A DNA stretch of 64,000 bases. It comes from Allobosea lathyri. GTDB taxonomy: Bacteria > Pseudomonadota > Alphaproteobacteria > Rhizobiales > Beijerinckiaceae. Shown piece after piece: positions 1-9,203 of the stretch. The DNA is taken from the NCBI RefSeq assembly GCF_900108245.1, contig NZ_FNUY01000005.1, forward strand, positions 310,001 through 374,000, in the 5' to 3' direction. A model generated the notes under the pieces. That model was not told the origin of the DNA, ran no database searches, and worked only from the letters and a program-made list of their open reading frames with translations. Positions within the stretch are counted from its first letter, which is position 1. The number at the start of each line of letters is the position of its first letter. Position numbers and translations under genes: made by a program.

Positions 1-2
1 GC

Positions 3-80
3 GAGAAGGGCGAGATCTTCGATGTCGAGGTGCCGCTGTTCCCGCTCGATTCCCCTTATGTGAAGAAGGTCCTGCATTGA
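3..80 (+). CDS. C-terminal end of an unidentified protein (partial)
   Basis: An open frame runs in from the left edge and ends at TGA 78-80, giving about 25 residues that finish SPYVKKVLH. The codons are typical of the neighbouring genes, so this is probably a real gene tail. Its stop overlaps the TTG start chosen for argE (TTGA), which suggests translational coupling. Too little is present to name the family. Confidence 0.5.
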   Translation, partial: EKGEIFDVEVPLFPLDSPYVKKVLH

Positions 81-1255
81 CTGCCTCCTCCCCGTCAGCC
101 GGGCAGCGCTACGCGCCGCTCGACATGCTCGCCCGTCTCGTTGCTTTCGACACGGTCAGCCATAAATCCAATCTGGAGCTGATCGCCTTCGTCGAGGACT
201 ATCTCGCCGGCTGGGGCGTGGCCTCCATCCGCATCCCCAATGCGGCCGGCGACAAGGCGGCGCTCTTCGCGACGATCGGGCCGTCGGATCGCGGCGGGAT
301 CGTGCTGTCGGGACATACCGACGTCGTTCCGGTCGAGGGCCAGAGCTGGAGCCGCGATCCGTTCACGCTGCATATTGCAGACGGGCGCGCCTATGGTCGC
401 GGCGCCGTCGATATGAAGGGTTTTATCGCGCTCGCGCTGGCGCTCGTGCCGGATTTCCTCGCAGCCGAGCTGAAAACGCCGATCCACCTCTTCCTGTCCT
501 ATGATGAGGAGGTCACTTGCCTCGGCGTGGTCGACGGCATCGCGCGCATGGGCAAGGACTTGCCGCGCCCGCGCGCCGTCATCGTCGGCGAGCCGACCTC
601 GCTCGAGCTTGCTGACGCGCATAAGGGCATCCGCACCTTCTTCACGACGATCACCGGCTTCGCGGCGCATTCCTCAAAACCGCATCTGGGCGCCAGCGCG
701 GTGCATGCGGGCGTGCGGCTGGCGGCCGGGCTGGTCGGTATCGCCGACGAGCGCGAAGAGCAGCTCGATCCGAGCGGGCGCTTCGACCCGCCTTACGACA
801 CCGTCCATGTCGGAAAATTCCATGGCGGCATCGCCCGCAACATCCTGGCGGATCGATGCGAATTGTCCTGGGAGGTCCGCACCTTGCCGGGCTCGAATCC
901 CGAGGATGTGCCCGCGCGCTTTGCCACGCTATCGGACGAGGTCCTTGCCCGGATGCGCAAGACCGCGCCGTCCTCCACGATCCAGACCGTGATGAGCTCG
1001 GATGTTCCCGGCCTCGCGCCCGATCCGGGTTCGGAAGCCGAGACGCTGGTAATGCGCCTCGCCGGCAAGAACAGCACCATCGCGGTCGCCTATGCGACCG
1101 AGGCCGGGCATTTCCAGCGGGCCGGACTGCCCACCATCGTCTGCGGACCCGGCTCGATCGATCAGGCGCATCAGCCCGACGAATACATCACGCTGGAACA
1201 GTTCGCGGCCGGCGAGGCTTTTATGCGCCGGCTGATGGCGGAGTGCCGGGCTTAG
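77..1255 (+). CDS. argE: acetylornithine deacetylase, M20 family
   Basis: Hydrolyses N-acetylornithine to ornithine and acetate in cytoplasmic arginine synthesis. The 392-residue product has the M20 dizinc motifs in order: SGHTDVVP with H80 and D82, GAVDMKG with the bridging D112, and DEE with the catalytic and metal-binding glutamates at 144-145, then a dimerisation insert (about 180-290) and a late H in the DQAHQPDEY segment. The TTG at 77 overlaps the upstream stop as TTGA; the next candidate is ATG 125, which would remove 16 residues before the conserved LVAFDTVS. The other arginine genes argD and argF lie just downstream on the opposite strand, which supports argE over related peptidases such as DapE. 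Confidence 0.85.
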   Translation: MTASSPSAGQRYAPLDMLARLVAFDTVSHKSNLELIAFVEDYLAGWGVASIRIPNAAGDKAALFATIGPSDRGGIVLSGHTDVVPVEGQSWSRDPFTLHIADGRAYGRGAVDMKGFIALALALVPDFLAAELKTPIHLFLSYDEEVTCLGVVDGIARMGKDLPRPRAVIVGEPTSLELADAHKGIRTFFTTITGFAAHSSKPHLGASAVHAGVRLAAGLVGIADEREEQLDPSGRFDPPYDTVHVGKFHGGIARNILADRCELSWEVRTLPGSNPEDVPARFATLSDEVLARMRKTAPSSTIQTVMSSDVPGLAPDPGSEAETLVMRLAGKNSTIAVAYATEAGHFQRAGLPTIVCGPGSIDQAHQPDEYITLEQFAAGEAFMRRLMAECRA

Positions 1256-1278
1256 AGCACGTCTGAAGGAGGCGCGAG

Positions 1279-1306
1279 AGTGGCCCTCTCCGTAGAGGGC
1301 TACTTT
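1279..1306. terminator. probable bidirectional terminator between argE and hslO
   Basis: An 11-bp stem with one G-T pair (1279-1289 with 1294-1304) and a CCGT loop is followed by only three T residues on the + strand. It sits between the convergent ends of argE and hslO. Confidence 0.45.
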
Positions 1307-1319
1307 CGGTGCCCGAGCT

Positions 1320-2324
1320 TTATTCCGCCGCCAAGCCGTCCTCGACTTCCGACGCCTCGAACACGTAGCGCCGCGAGCAGAACTCGCAGGTGACGCCGAG
1401 CGTGCCGTCATCGGCGACCATCGCCTTGCGGTCCTCGGAGGAGAAGCCGCGCAGCATGCCGAGCACGCGCTCGCGCGAGCAGCGGCAGGCCTCCTGCACC
1501 AGCACCGGCTCGAACACCCGCGCGCCGCGCTCGTGGAAGAGCCGGTACAGCAGACGCTCGCTTTCGAGCAGCGGGTCGAGCAGTTCGTGGTCCTCGACGG
1601 TCTCGACCAGCGAGCGGGCTTCCGCCCAGGCATCGTCGCTGATGCCGTCGGGATCGGTATTCGCCATGATCTCATGGCCCTGGGGCGCATCGCCGGGATG
1701 CAGGTCGGCGGCACGCAGCCGATCGATCGAATGCGGCATGAACTGCACGAGCAGGCCGCCCGCGCGCCATTGCCGGCCCTCGCCTGTAACGATCGAGCCG
1801 ACGCTGAGCCGAATGCGGCTTGGAATCTGTTCGGACTGGCGGAAATACTGATGCGCCGCCTCTTCCAGGCCCTGGCGGGTTAGCGCCACCACGCCCTGAT
1901 AGCGCGACGCCTGCGAACCCTGATCGACGGTCATGGCAAGATGGCCCTCGCCCAGCAGCTCGCCGGTGCTCAGCGCGCCCGAAGCCATGGCGTCGTCGAA
2001 CTTGGCCTGATCGATATGGGCCACGGCGCGATAGGTATCGGGCGCATTGAAATCGACGACCATCATCGAGATCGGCCCGTCGCTCTTGGTCTGGAGCTGG
2101 AAGCGGCCCTCGAATTTCAGCGCCGTGCCAAGCAGCACGGTCAAAGCCGCCGCTTCGCCGAGCACGCGCGCGACGGGCTCGGGATAATTATGCCGGCCGA
2201 GGATGGTGTCGATCGAGGAACCAAGCCGCACGACGCGACCGCGGATATCGAGATCGGGCACCGTGAACGGCACGACCCGATCGTCGAGCGCCGCGACGCC
2301 AGCACTGGCGATATCGGCCGCCAT
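1320..2324 (-). CDS. hslO: redox-regulated Hsp33 holdase chaperone
   Basis: Hsp33 is a cytosolic chaperone activated by oxidation. The zinc-binding cysteines that act as the switch are present as C280-x-C282 and C313-x-x-C316 near the C-terminus of a 334-residue protein. The chosen start is ATG 2324, which overlaps the argF stop as ATGA; an upstream in-frame start inside argF would add only eight residues and is less likely. It is the last gene of an argD-argF-hslO operon, an arrangement common in Rhizobiales. Confidence 0.92.
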   Translation of the reverse strand: MAADIASAGVAALDDRVVPFTVPDLDIRGRVVRLGSSIDTILGRHNYPEPVARVLGEAAALTVLLGTALKFEGRFQLQTKSDGPISMMVVDFNAPDTYRAVAHIDQAKFDDAMASGALSTGELLGEGHLAMTVDQGSQASRYQGVVALTRQGLEEAAHQYFRQSEQIPSRIRLSVGSIVTGEGRQWRAGGLLVQFMPHSIDRLRAADLHPGDAPQGHEIMANTDPDGISDDAWAEARSLVETVEDHELLDPLLESERLLYRLFHERGARVFEPVLVQEACRCSRERVLGMLRGFSSEDRKAMVADDGTLGVTCEFCSRRYVFEASEVEDGLAAE

Positions 2325-3241
2325 CAGGCCGAAACCCCGCCGAAGCACCAGGCGAGAATGCCCTTCTGCGCATGCAGACGGTTCTCGGCCTCGTCGAACA
2401 CGGCCGATTGCGGCCCGTCCATGACGGCGTCGGTCACCTCCTCGCCGCGGCTCGCGGGCAGGCAGTGCATGAAGATCGCATCCTTTTCGGCGCGGCCTAG
2501 CAGGCGCTCGTCGACCTGATAGGGCCGCAGCAGGTTATGGCGCGTGCCTTCCTCGTCGCCCATCGAGACCCAGCAATCGGTGATGACGCAGTCGGCGCCC
2601 TCGACTGCGGCTTCCGGGCGGCTCGTCAGCGTCAGCTTGGCGCCCTGCTTGCGGGCCCAGTCGATCAGCGCCGGCGGCGGAGCCAGCTCCTCGGGCGTCG
2701 CGATGGCGAGCTCGAAATCGAGCCTGCCGGCCGCATGGACCCAGGAGGTCAGCACGTTGTTGGTGTCGCCGGTCCAGGCGATGCGCTTGCCCTTGATCGG
2801 CCCCTTGCGCTCCTCGAAGGTCATGACATCGGCCATGACCTGGCAGGGGTGCTGGCGCTTGGTCAGCCCGTTGATCACCGGCACGGTTGCGTATTTCGCC
2901 ATTTCGACCACGGAATCATGGTCGAGCATGCGGATCATGATCGCATCGACATAGCGCGACAGCACGCGGGCGGTATCGGCGATGGTCTCGCGCTCGCCGA
3001 GTTCGATCTCCTGGCCGGTCACCATCATCGGCGAGCCGCCGAGCTCGCGGATGCCGACATCGAAGGAGACCCGGGTGCGAAGCGAAGGCTGCTCGAAGAT
3101 CATGGCGATGACCTTGCCTTCGAGCAGGCGATCGCCCGCCGCATCGGGCGTGCGGCGTCGCGTCTTGATCTCTTCGCCAGCGCGCAGGATGGCGCGCAGC
3201 TCCGTGCCGGAGAAATCGGAAATATCGAGGAAATGGCGCAT
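2324..3241 (-). CDS. argF: ornithine carbamoyltransferase
   Basis: Joins ornithine and carbamoyl phosphate to give citrulline. The 305-residue product carries the carbamoyl-phosphate loop as PSLRTR (usual form STRTR), then HPCQ and the ornithine-side HCLPA motif. The ATG at 3241 is preferred over the GTG at 3259 because AAGGAAG lies about eight bases before it. It follows argD by 44 bases and overlaps hslO by four, so the three genes are probably cotranscribed and translationally coupled. Confidence 0.95.
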   Translation of the reverse strand: MRHFLDISDFSGTELRAILRAGEEIKTRRRTPDAAGDRLLEGKVIAMIFEQPSLRTRVSFDVGIRELGGSPMMVTGQEIELGERETIADTARVLSRYVDAIMIRMLDHDSVVEMAKYATVPVINGLTKRQHPCQVMADVMTFEERKGPIKGKRIAWTGDTNNVLTSWVHAAGRLDFELAIATPEELAPPPALIDWARKQGAKLTLTSRPEAAVEGADCVITDCWVSMGDEEGTRHNLLRPYQVDERLLGRAEKDAIFMHCLPASRGEEVTDAVMDGPQSAVFDEAENRLHAQKGILAWCFGGVSA

Positions 3242-3285
3242 CAGGGGCGCTTCCTTCACGTCGGGGATAAGAAAGGGCTCAAGCG

Positions 3286-4506
3286 CTATTCGGCAGCCGG
3301 GCGCTTGAGCGTGGCTTCGATCGCGCTCGCGGCACGATCAAGCCGCGACACGGCCTCGGAGACATCAGCCTCGCTGATGATCAGCGGCGGCAGCAGGCGC
3401 ACGACGTTATCGCCCGCACCGACGACCAGCAGGCCGGCAGCACGTGCCTCGGTGACGAAATCGGTATTCAGCGTGTGCAGCTTCAGGCCGAGCATCAGGC
3501 CCTCGCCGCGGATCTCGGCGATGACATCGGGATGCTGGTCCTTGAGCTGGGCCAGCGACTGGCGCAACCGCAGGCCGATCTGCGCGACATGGTCGAGGAA
3601 GCCCGGAGCCAGTACGACATCCAGCACCGCATTCCCGACGGCCATGGCGAGCGGATTGCCGCCGAAGGTCGTGCCGTGAGTGCCCAGCGTCATGCCCGAC
3701 GCCGCCTCTTCTGTTGCGAGGCAGGCGCCCATCGGGAAGCCACCGCCGATGCCCTTGGCGATCGACATGATGTCGGGCGTGACGCCGTAAAGCTCATAGG
3801 AGAAGAACTTGCCGGTGCGGCCGACGCCGGTCTGGATCTCGTCGAAGATCAGCATCAGGCCGTGCTCGTCGCAGAGTTCGCGCAGCAGCTTGAGGAAGCG
3901 CGGCGGCACGGAGCGCAAGCCACCCTCGCCCTGGATCGTCTCGATCATCAGCGCGGCCGTCTCGGGTCCGATCGCAGCCTTCAGGGCCTTCTCGTCATCG
4001 AACGGCACCTGGTCGAAGCCGTCGACCTTGGGGCCGAAGCCGTCGATATATTTCTGCTGCCCGCCGGCGGCGATGGTCGCCAGCGTGCGGCCATGAAAGG
4101 CACCCTCGAAGGTGATGATACGGAAGCGCTCGGGAGCGCCCTTCGCGGCGTGGTATTTGCGCGCCATCTTAATGGCGCACTCGTTCGCCTCGGCGCCCGA
4201 ATTGGTGAAGAAGACGCGCTCCGCGAAAGTCGCCTCGCAGAGCCGGCACGCCAGCTTCTCACCCTCCGGCATCGTGTAGAGGTTCGAGGTGTGCCAGATC
4301 TTGCCGGCCTGCTCGGTCAGCGCCTTCACCAGATGCGGATGGGCGTGGCCCAGCGCGTTGACCGCGATGCCGGCGCCGAAATCGAGGTAGCGCGTGCCAT
4401 CGGCCGTGATCGCCCAGGGGCCTTCACCGCGCTCGAAGGCGACGGGAGCGCGGGCATAGGTCGGCAGCAGAACGGAGGGGGCAGCGGAAACGGGAGCAGA
4501 AGCCAT
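3286..4506 (-). CDS. argD: acetylornithine aminotransferase
   Basis: PLP-dependent class III aminotransferase that makes N-acetylornithine; in many bacteria it also serves as the succinyldiaminopimelate aminotransferase of lysine synthesis. The 406-residue protein contains [12 protein letters not shown] and the PLP lysine K251 in AKGIGGG. The open frame extends upstream to 4692, but the conserved protein begins at ATG 4506, which has GAGGA about eleven bases before it. First gene of argD-argF-hslO, divergent from gcrA. Confidence 0.94.
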   Translation of the reverse strand: MASAPVSAAPSVLLPTYARAPVAFERGEGPWAITADGTRYLDFGAGIAVNALGHAHPHLVKALTEQAGKIWHTSNLYTMPEGEKLACRLCEATFAERVFFTNSGAEANECAIKMARKYHAAKGAPERFRIITFEGAFHGRTLATIAAGGQQKYIDGFGPKVDGFDQVPFDDEKALKAAIGPETAALMIETIQGEGGLRSVPPRFLKLLRELCDEHGLMLIFDEIQTGVGRTGKFFSYELYGVTPDIMSIAKGIGGGFPMGACLATEEAASGMTLGTHGTTFGGNPLAMAVGNAVLDVVLAPGFLDHVAQIGLRLRQSLAQLKDQHPDVIAEIRGEGLMLGLKLHTLNTDFVTEARAAGLLVVGAGDNVVRLLPPLIISEADVSEAVSRLDRAASAIEATLKRPAAE

Positions 4507-4689
4507 GGAATGCGATCCTCGCGACGGGACGGTTGAGAACGGATTGGTGCTGGACTGACAACGGTGTTCCAGGGCGAACAGGCTTCTTGCAGCCACGTTA
4601 CGACCCCGCGACGACGTTATCGTCGCAGCCAGCTCCCGACATCTCGTCGCGCCGTCATCCGCATCATCGCAGGTCCTGATCTGCAAAAA

Positions 4690-4717
4690 CATAAGCGCCG
4701 CCCGGAGGGGCGGCGTC
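4690..4717 (-). promoter_or_regulatory. terminator-like hairpin in the argD leader
   Basis: On the - strand GCCGCCC-CTCC-GGGCGGC is followed within a few bases by a T-rich stretch (GCTTATGTTTTT). It lies about 180 bases upstream of the argD start, where an early terminator or attenuator would sit. No antiterminator partner or leader peptide was identified, so the function is inferred only from shape and position. Confidence 0.35.
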
Positions 4718-4840
4718 AGCTGGTAGTCGGAGTATGCTAAAGGGGCTGGCCGCTGTCAATTCCATGCCGCTGCGTCAGGAAAATGGCAGCGAGCCCCTTG
4801 ACGAAAATTTTGCGAATGGCCTGGGGAAAAGACGATTTCT

Positions 4841-4866
4841 GATTCGCGGACTCTTGTCGCCGAGTC
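4841..4866 (+). promoter_or_regulatory. cluster of three GANTC (CcrM) sites upstream of gcrA
   Basis: GATTC at 4841, GACTC at 4849 and GAGTC at 4862 fall within 26 bases, about 180 bases before the gcrA start. A weak sigma70-like pair (TTGTCG at 4854 and TTGTAT at 4875) brackets the third site. GANTC is the CcrM methylation sequence, and GcrA is known to activate promoters carrying methylated GANTC, so autoregulation is plausible. Confidence 0.45.
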
Positions 4867-5045
4867 CGGCCATCTTGTATGGTCTCGTTCGTCAGATACG
4901 ACATCTCGTGCGGCGTCCCCAGTACCGTCAGTTCCGGGTGTAACGGCCTCCGTCTAGCGACGGGCGCTGCCGGCTTCGGATTCCGCCACGATCCGCCCAT
5001 AGGACAGCTCCGTCAGGGGCCGTCCGGACAAGACAGGTGACGCCG

Positions 5046-5606
5046 ATGAACGAAGCCGGAGCATGGACGGAAGAACGCGTCGAGCTTCTGAAGAAGCTCT
5101 GGAGCGACGGGTTGAGCGCGAGCCAGATCGCGGGCGAACTCGGCTCGGTGACGCGTAACGCCGTGATCGGAAAGGTCCATCGTCTCGGTCTTTCCGGCCG
5201 GGCCAAGAACCCTGCTGCCCCGAGCACGCCGCGCAACAACGCCCCCCGCAAGGCGCCGACCCGCTCGCCCAGCCACCCGATGACCGGGAACCAGGGCGCA
5301 ACGGCCGGCATGACCCGCGGCGCCAATGCGCTGGCACCGCAATATGCTCCCGAGGAGGAGCCGGAGACGCAGCAGGCGCCGACACCGTCCGAGGATGTGG
5401 TCGTGCCGTTCTCCGAACGCGTCACCATCATGGACCTGCGCGAATATATGTGCCGCTGGCCCATGGGCGATCCGACCACACCGGAATTCCGCTTCTGCGG
5501 CGGCCGCTCGCAGACCGGCATGCCCTATTGCAGCCACCACGCGCAGATCGCCTATCAGCCCGCCGCCGATCGCAGGCGCGACCGCAGCCGGGTTGCACGC
5601 GGCTGA
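5046..5606 (+). CDS. gcrA: GcrA-type cell-cycle transcriptional regulator
   Basis: GcrA binds sigma70-RNA polymerase and directs it to promoters with CcrM-methylated GANTC sites, controlling division and polarity genes in alphaproteobacteria. The N-terminal 45 residues (WTEERVELLKKLW, then RNAVIGKVHRLGL) are the hallmark DNA-binding helices. A disordered Pro/Ala-rich linker follows, then a C-terminal region with MCRWPMGDP and the cysteine/histidine set of FRFCGG and YCSHH that contacts sigma. The ATG at 5046 gives the family N-terminus; a GTG nine bases earlier is also in frame. Confidence 0.95.
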   Translation: MNEAGAWTEERVELLKKLWSDGLSASQIAGELGSVTRNAVIGKVHRLGLSGRAKNPAAPSTPRNNAPRKAPTRSPSHPMTGNQGATAGMTRGANALAPQYAPEEEPETQQAPTPSEDVVVPFSERVTIMDLREYMCRWPMGDPTTPEFRFCGGRSQTGMPYCSHHAQIAYQPAADRRRDRSRVARG

Positions 5607-5629
5607 ACTTATCGAGATGATAATGACGC

Positions 5630-5657
5630 AAAAAGCCGGCCGCGAGGCCGGCTTTTT
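5630..5657. terminator. bidirectional rho-independent terminator
   Basis: AAAAAGCCGGCC-GCGA-GGCCGGCTTTTT is a perfect stem with A and T runs on both sides. It serves the convergent ends of gcrA (+) and the aapM-like gene (-). Confidence 0.9.
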
Positions 5658-5681
5658 CGTATGTGGAATTTGACTGGCAGC

Positions 5682-6722
5682 TTAAAGCCGCCGTCGGCTC
5701 TCGAGATGCCGGCTCCAGCGCGAGAGCGCGAAGCAGATCAGCCAGTAGATCGCGCCTGAGAACGCGTAGGCCTCCATGTTCATGCCGACCCAGGCGGGGT
5801 CGGCGAGCGAGGCCTGCGCGATGCCGAGCAGGTCGAGGATCGAGACCACCAGGACCAGCGTCGTGTTCTTCACCAGGGCGATGAACTCGTTGGTCATTGC
5901 CGGCAGCGAGATGCGCAATGCCTGCGGCAGGACGATGAGGCCGGTCGCCTTCCAGTAGTTCAGCCCGAGCGCGGTCGCGGCCTCCCTCTGGCCCGATGGC
6001 AGGGCCTGCAGGCCCCCGCGCACGGCTTCGGCCATATAGGCGGCGATAACGAAGCCGAGCCCGATCACGGCGCGCGCCAACCTGTCGATGCCGATGCCGC
6101 CGGGCAGGATCAAAGGCAGCAGGAGAGAGGCGAGAAAGATTACCGCGATGATCGGCACGCCCCGCCAGAACTCGATGAACAGGATGCTGATCAGACGGAT
6201 GACGCGCAGCTGCGACTGGCGCCCGAGCGCGAAGATGATGCCGAGCGGGATCGCGATCAGGCTCGAATAGACCGAGATGAACAGGGTCAGCATCAGGCCG
6301 CCCCATTCGCGCGTCTCGACGGGGCGCAGCCCAAACCCACCCGCGAGCAGCCAGATGCCCAGCGGCGGAAGCACGACAAGCGCAGCGAGGCCGGCCCTCA
6401 GGCGCAGCCGCTGCGGCGCGAAGACGATGCCTAATACCGACACAAGGAAGATGATCCCGGTCAGGTCGACGCGCCAGCGTTGGTCGACCGGATAGAGCCC
6501 GTACATGAACTGGCCGAAACGGGCGCGGATGAAGACCCAGCAGGCGCCACCCGCCGTGCAGTCCGCCCGCGTGGTGCCGACCCAGTTCGCATCGATCAGG
6601 GCCCAGCGGATGATCGGAATCGCGACCCAGGCCAGCACGAAGGCCAGCACGACCGTGACGATGCCGGTCGCCGGGGTGCCGAACAGGCGCTGTCTCCAGA
6701 GCGGGAGCGAGGCGCTACTCAT
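5682..6722 (-). CDS. aapM: general L-amino-acid ABC transporter permease, AapM type
   Basis: Inner-membrane permease of the polar amino-acid uptake family (His/Glu/Gln/Arg group). The 346-residue protein has several hydrophobic helices, a periplasmic insert after the first one (residues about 45-85) as in AapM/BztC, and the cytoplasmic EAA loop EAATALGL...LPQA that docks on the ATPase. ATG 6722 overlaps the stop of aapQ as ATGA; the open frame continuing upstream is a shadow of aapQ. A strong terminator follows directly, so the expected ATPase gene aapP is not in this operon. Confidence 0.88.
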   Translation of the reverse strand: MSSASLPLWRQRLFGTPATGIVTVVLAFVLAWVAIPIIRWALIDANWVGTTRADCTAGGACWVFIRARFGQFMYGLYPVDQRWRVDLTGIIFLVSVLGIVFAPQRLRLRAGLAALVVLPPLGIWLLAGGFGLRPVETREWGGLMLTLFISVYSSLIAIPLGIIFALGRQSQLRVIRLISILFIEFWRGVPIIAVIFLASLLLPLILPGGIGIDRLARAVIGLGFVIAAYMAEAVRGGLQALPSGQREAATALGLNYWKATGLIVLPQALRISLPAMTNEFIALVKNTTLVLVVSILDLLGIAQASLADPAWVGMNMEAYAFSGAIYWLICFALSRWSRHLESRRRL

Positions 6723-7882
6723 CGCGTCACCAGCGCGATCCTGGCATTGTACCAGTTCATGAAGGCCGAAACGGCCAGTCCGATGACGAGGTAGACCGCC
6801 AGCGTCATTGCGATGATCTCGATAGCCTGGCCGGTATTGTTGAGGGCCGAGCCCATGAACAGGCTGACCACATCGGGATAGGCGATGGCCGCGCCGAAGG
6901 ACGAGTTCTTGAGCACGTTGAGATACTGGTTCGTCAGCGGCGGGATCATCACCCTCAATGCCTGCGGGATGGTGACGAGGCGCAGGATTCGGCCGGGGCG
7001 CAGGCCCAGCGCCGAGGCCGCCTCGATCTGGCCATGTGGCACGGCCTGGATGCCGCCGCGCACGATCTCGGCGATGAAGCCGGCGGTATAGGTGACCAGC
7101 GCCGCCAGCAGCGCCACGAATTCCGGGATCACGACGAAGCCGCCGCGATAGTTGAAGCCCCGTAGCACCGGCACGTCCCAGCGCGTCGCGAGGCTGGCCC
7201 AGGCGATGGCGAGAGCCGGCACGAGCACGACGAGGACGAGCCCGATCGCCAGCATCGGCGCGTCCTGGCCGGTGCGATCCTTGCGTCGCCGCGCCCAGCG
7301 CGCCACCAGCCATTGCGCGAACCATGACAGGAGAATCGCGCCCAGCGCCCAACGGAAGTTCGAGGGCGCGTCGGGCAGCGGGATCGTCAGGCCGCGATTG
7401 TTGAGGAAGGCGATGCCGAACAGTTTTACGCTGTCACGCGGGGCCGGCAGCGAGGCGATGACGCCGAAATACCAGAACAGCACGAAGAACAGCAGCGGGA
7501 TGTTGCGGACGAACTCGATATAGGCGCCCGCCAGCGTCGAGAGCAGCCAGTGCGAGGACAGGCGCGCGATGCCGACGACGAAGCCGAGCAGCGTCGCGAG
7601 CACCATCGCGATCACCGTCACCAGCATGGTATTGGCGACGCCGACCCAGAACAGACCCATGATCGTGTCTGATCGCGTGTAGTTCGTGAGCACGAAGGGC
7701 ACGTCGATGCCCGATGCCCGCCACAGGAAATCGAAGCCGGAGGCGATGCCGGCCTTGACCATGTTCTCCGACGCATTGCGCACGAAGAAGATGGTCAGGC
7801 CGACGAGCAGCGCCACGACCGCGATCTGGTAGATCCAGTCGCGGACGCGTTTGTCGTTGAGAAGGGCAAGTGCCTTGGCCAT
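6719..7882 (-). CDS. aapQ: general L-amino-acid ABC transporter permease, AapQ type
   Basis: Partner permease of AapM. The 387-residue protein has an N-terminal helix at about 20-40, a large soluble insert, a block of transmembrane helices and an EAA loop (EAASALGL...IPQA). The start ATG 7882 gives MAKALALLNDKRVRDW, matching the family N-terminus; the frame runs further upstream into a repeat element and is not used. It overlaps aapM by four bases and follows the binding-protein gene by about 190 bases that contain a palindromic repeat. Confidence 0.88.
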   Translation of the reverse strand: MAKALALLNDKRVRDWIYQIAVVALLVGLTIFFVRNASENMVKAGIASGFDFLWRASGIDVPFVLTNYTRSDTIMGLFWVGVANTMLVTVIAMVLATLLGFVVGIARLSSHWLLSTLAGAYIEFVRNIPLLFFVLFWYFGVIASLPAPRDSVKLFGIAFLNNRGLTIPLPDAPSNFRWALGAILLSWFAQWLVARWARRRKDRTGQDAPMLAIGLVLVVLVPALAIAWASLATRWDVPVLRGFNYRGGFVVIPEFVALLAALVTYTAGFIAEIVRGGIQAVPHGQIEAASALGLRPGRILRLVTIPQALRVMIPPLTNQYLNVLKNSSFGAAIAYPDVVSLFMGSALNNTGQAIEIIAMTLAVYLVIGLAVSAFMNWYNARIALVTR

Positions 7883-7920
7883 GCCGCGCGGCCTTATTGA
7901 GATTGATGCGCGAAACGCGC

Positions 7921-8034
7921 CGTCATCCCGGGCGAAGCGCAGCGCAGACCCGGGACCCATGCCTGAGCATCAACCGGCAGTGTTCCGGCATGGATCCCGG
8001 ATCGGCGCCGCTTCGCGGCTTGTCCGGGATGACG
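7921..8034. repeat. dispersed nested palindrome, copy 1
   Basis: The ends CGTCATCCCGG and CCGGGATGACG are inverted copies, with inner inverted segments around GGGACCCATGCC and GGCATGGATCCC and a GCGCCGCTTCGCGG arm. Related copies lie at 28073-28178 and 38392-38501. This one separates aapJ from aapQ within an apparent operon and could act as an mRNA-stabilising or attenuating structure. Confidence 0.85.
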
Positions 8035-8075
8035 GTGCGCTTCCATCAAGGGCTACCAACGATACGCAAGCGCTC

Positions 8076-9107
8076 TCACTGGAAAGGCGGGGTGAACAGC
8101 AGGCCGCCCTTGGTCCAGAGCTGGTTCTGGCCGCGCTCCAGCTTCAGCGTCGAGCCCGCGCCGACGGAGCGGTCGAAGCTTTCGCCGTAATTCCCGACCT
8201 GCTTGATGGCGTTGTACATCCAGTCGTTCGGAAGCCCCATCATGGCGCCGAAATCACCCTCGGCTCCGAGCAGGCGGCGGACTTCCGAATTCTTCGAGTT
8301 GGCCTTCATCTCGTCGACATTGGCGGAGGTCACGCCGAGCATTTCGGCCGCGATCGTGCCGTTCAGCACCCAGCGCACGATCAGCTGCCAGCGCTCGTCG
8401 CCCCAGCGCGTCACCGGCCCCTGCGGATCGTTCGAGATCGGCTGGGTCAGGATGATGTGCTCGTCGGGCACCTTCAGCTTGACGCGCTGGCCGGCGAGCG
8501 CGCCGACACCGGCGGTGTAGGCGTCGCAACGGCCGGCGTCATAGGCGGCGATGGCGTCGTCGTTCTTCTGGAAGTTGGTGATGGTCACCTTGAGGTTGCG
8601 CTCGCGGAACCAGTCGGAGGCGTTCTTCTCCTCGGTCGAGCCGGCGGCGACGCAGACCGACGCGCCGTCGAGATCGGCGGCCGTCTTGGCATTGGTCGAC
8701 TTGCGGACGAGGAAGGTCTGGCCCTCGTAGAAATTGATGCCCTGGAAGTTCAGGCCAAGCGAGGCGTTGCGCGAGAAGGTGATGGTCGAATTGCGCGCGA
8801 GCACATCGACCTGGCCCGATTGCAGGATCGGCCAGCGCTGCTGCACCGAGGTCGGCGTGTACTTCACCTTCTTGGCGTCACCGAGGACGGCGGCCGCGAG
8901 CGCCCGGCAATAATCGACATCGAGCCCGGTCCACTCGCCCTTGTCATTGGCGAAGGAGAAGCCGGGCAGGCCGAGATGCACGCCGCATTCGAGATTGCCG
9001 CGCGCCTTGACGGCATCCAGCGTCGGGCTCGGTGTCAGCTGCTGCGCGCTCGCAAGCGAAGCGCTCGCCGCCAGCAGAACCGTCGCGCCCAGAATCCTCA
9101 TTCTCAT
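8076..9107 (-). CDS. aapJ: amino-acid ABC transporter periplasmic binding protein, AapJ type
   Basis: Solute-binding protein of the polar amino-acid uptake family, 343 residues. A Sec signal peptide (ILGATVLLAASASLASAQQ, cleavage near residue 20) precedes the conserved DAVKARGNLECGVH and the DVDYCRA segment. ATG 9107 is chosen because GGGGAG lies nine bases upstream. It is the first gene of aapJ-aapQ-aapM; in Rhizobium the same set transports many L-amino acids. Confidence 0.92.
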   Translation of the reverse strand: MRMRILGATVLLAASASLASAQQLTPSPTLDAVKARGNLECGVHLGLPGFSFANDKGEWTGLDVDYCRALAAAVLGDAKKVKYTPTSVQQRWPILQSGQVDVLARNSTITFSRNASLGLNFQGINFYEGQTFLVRKSTNAKTAADLDGASVCVAAGSTEEKNASDWFRERNLKVTITNFQKNDDAIAAYDAGRCDAYTAGVGALAGQRVKLKVPDEHIILTQPISNDPQGPVTRWGDERWQLIVRWVLNGTIAAEMLGVTSANVDEMKANSKNSEVRRLLGAEGDFGAMMGLPNDWMYNAIKQVGNYGESFDRSVGAGSTLKLERGQNQLWTKGGLLFTPPFQ

Positions 9108-9203
9108 CACATCATCTCCCCGAAACCGTAAGCGGTTTTCTGTGTTGCCCGCGCGACTATGCAACAGGCGGGCCGTCAGCGGTAGTCGACCATAGGACGG
9201 AGA

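Larger units (their letters stand above)
4507..5045. other. argD-gcrA divergent intergenic region
   Basis: The 539 bases between the argD and gcrA starts must hold both promoters. It contains a GC-rich hairpin on the argD side (about 4697-4716), a second short inverted repeat GCGACGA/TCGTCGC around 4608-4626, and three GANTC sites at 4841-4866 on the gcrA side. The long open frames here are not convincing genes. Confidence 0.6.
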
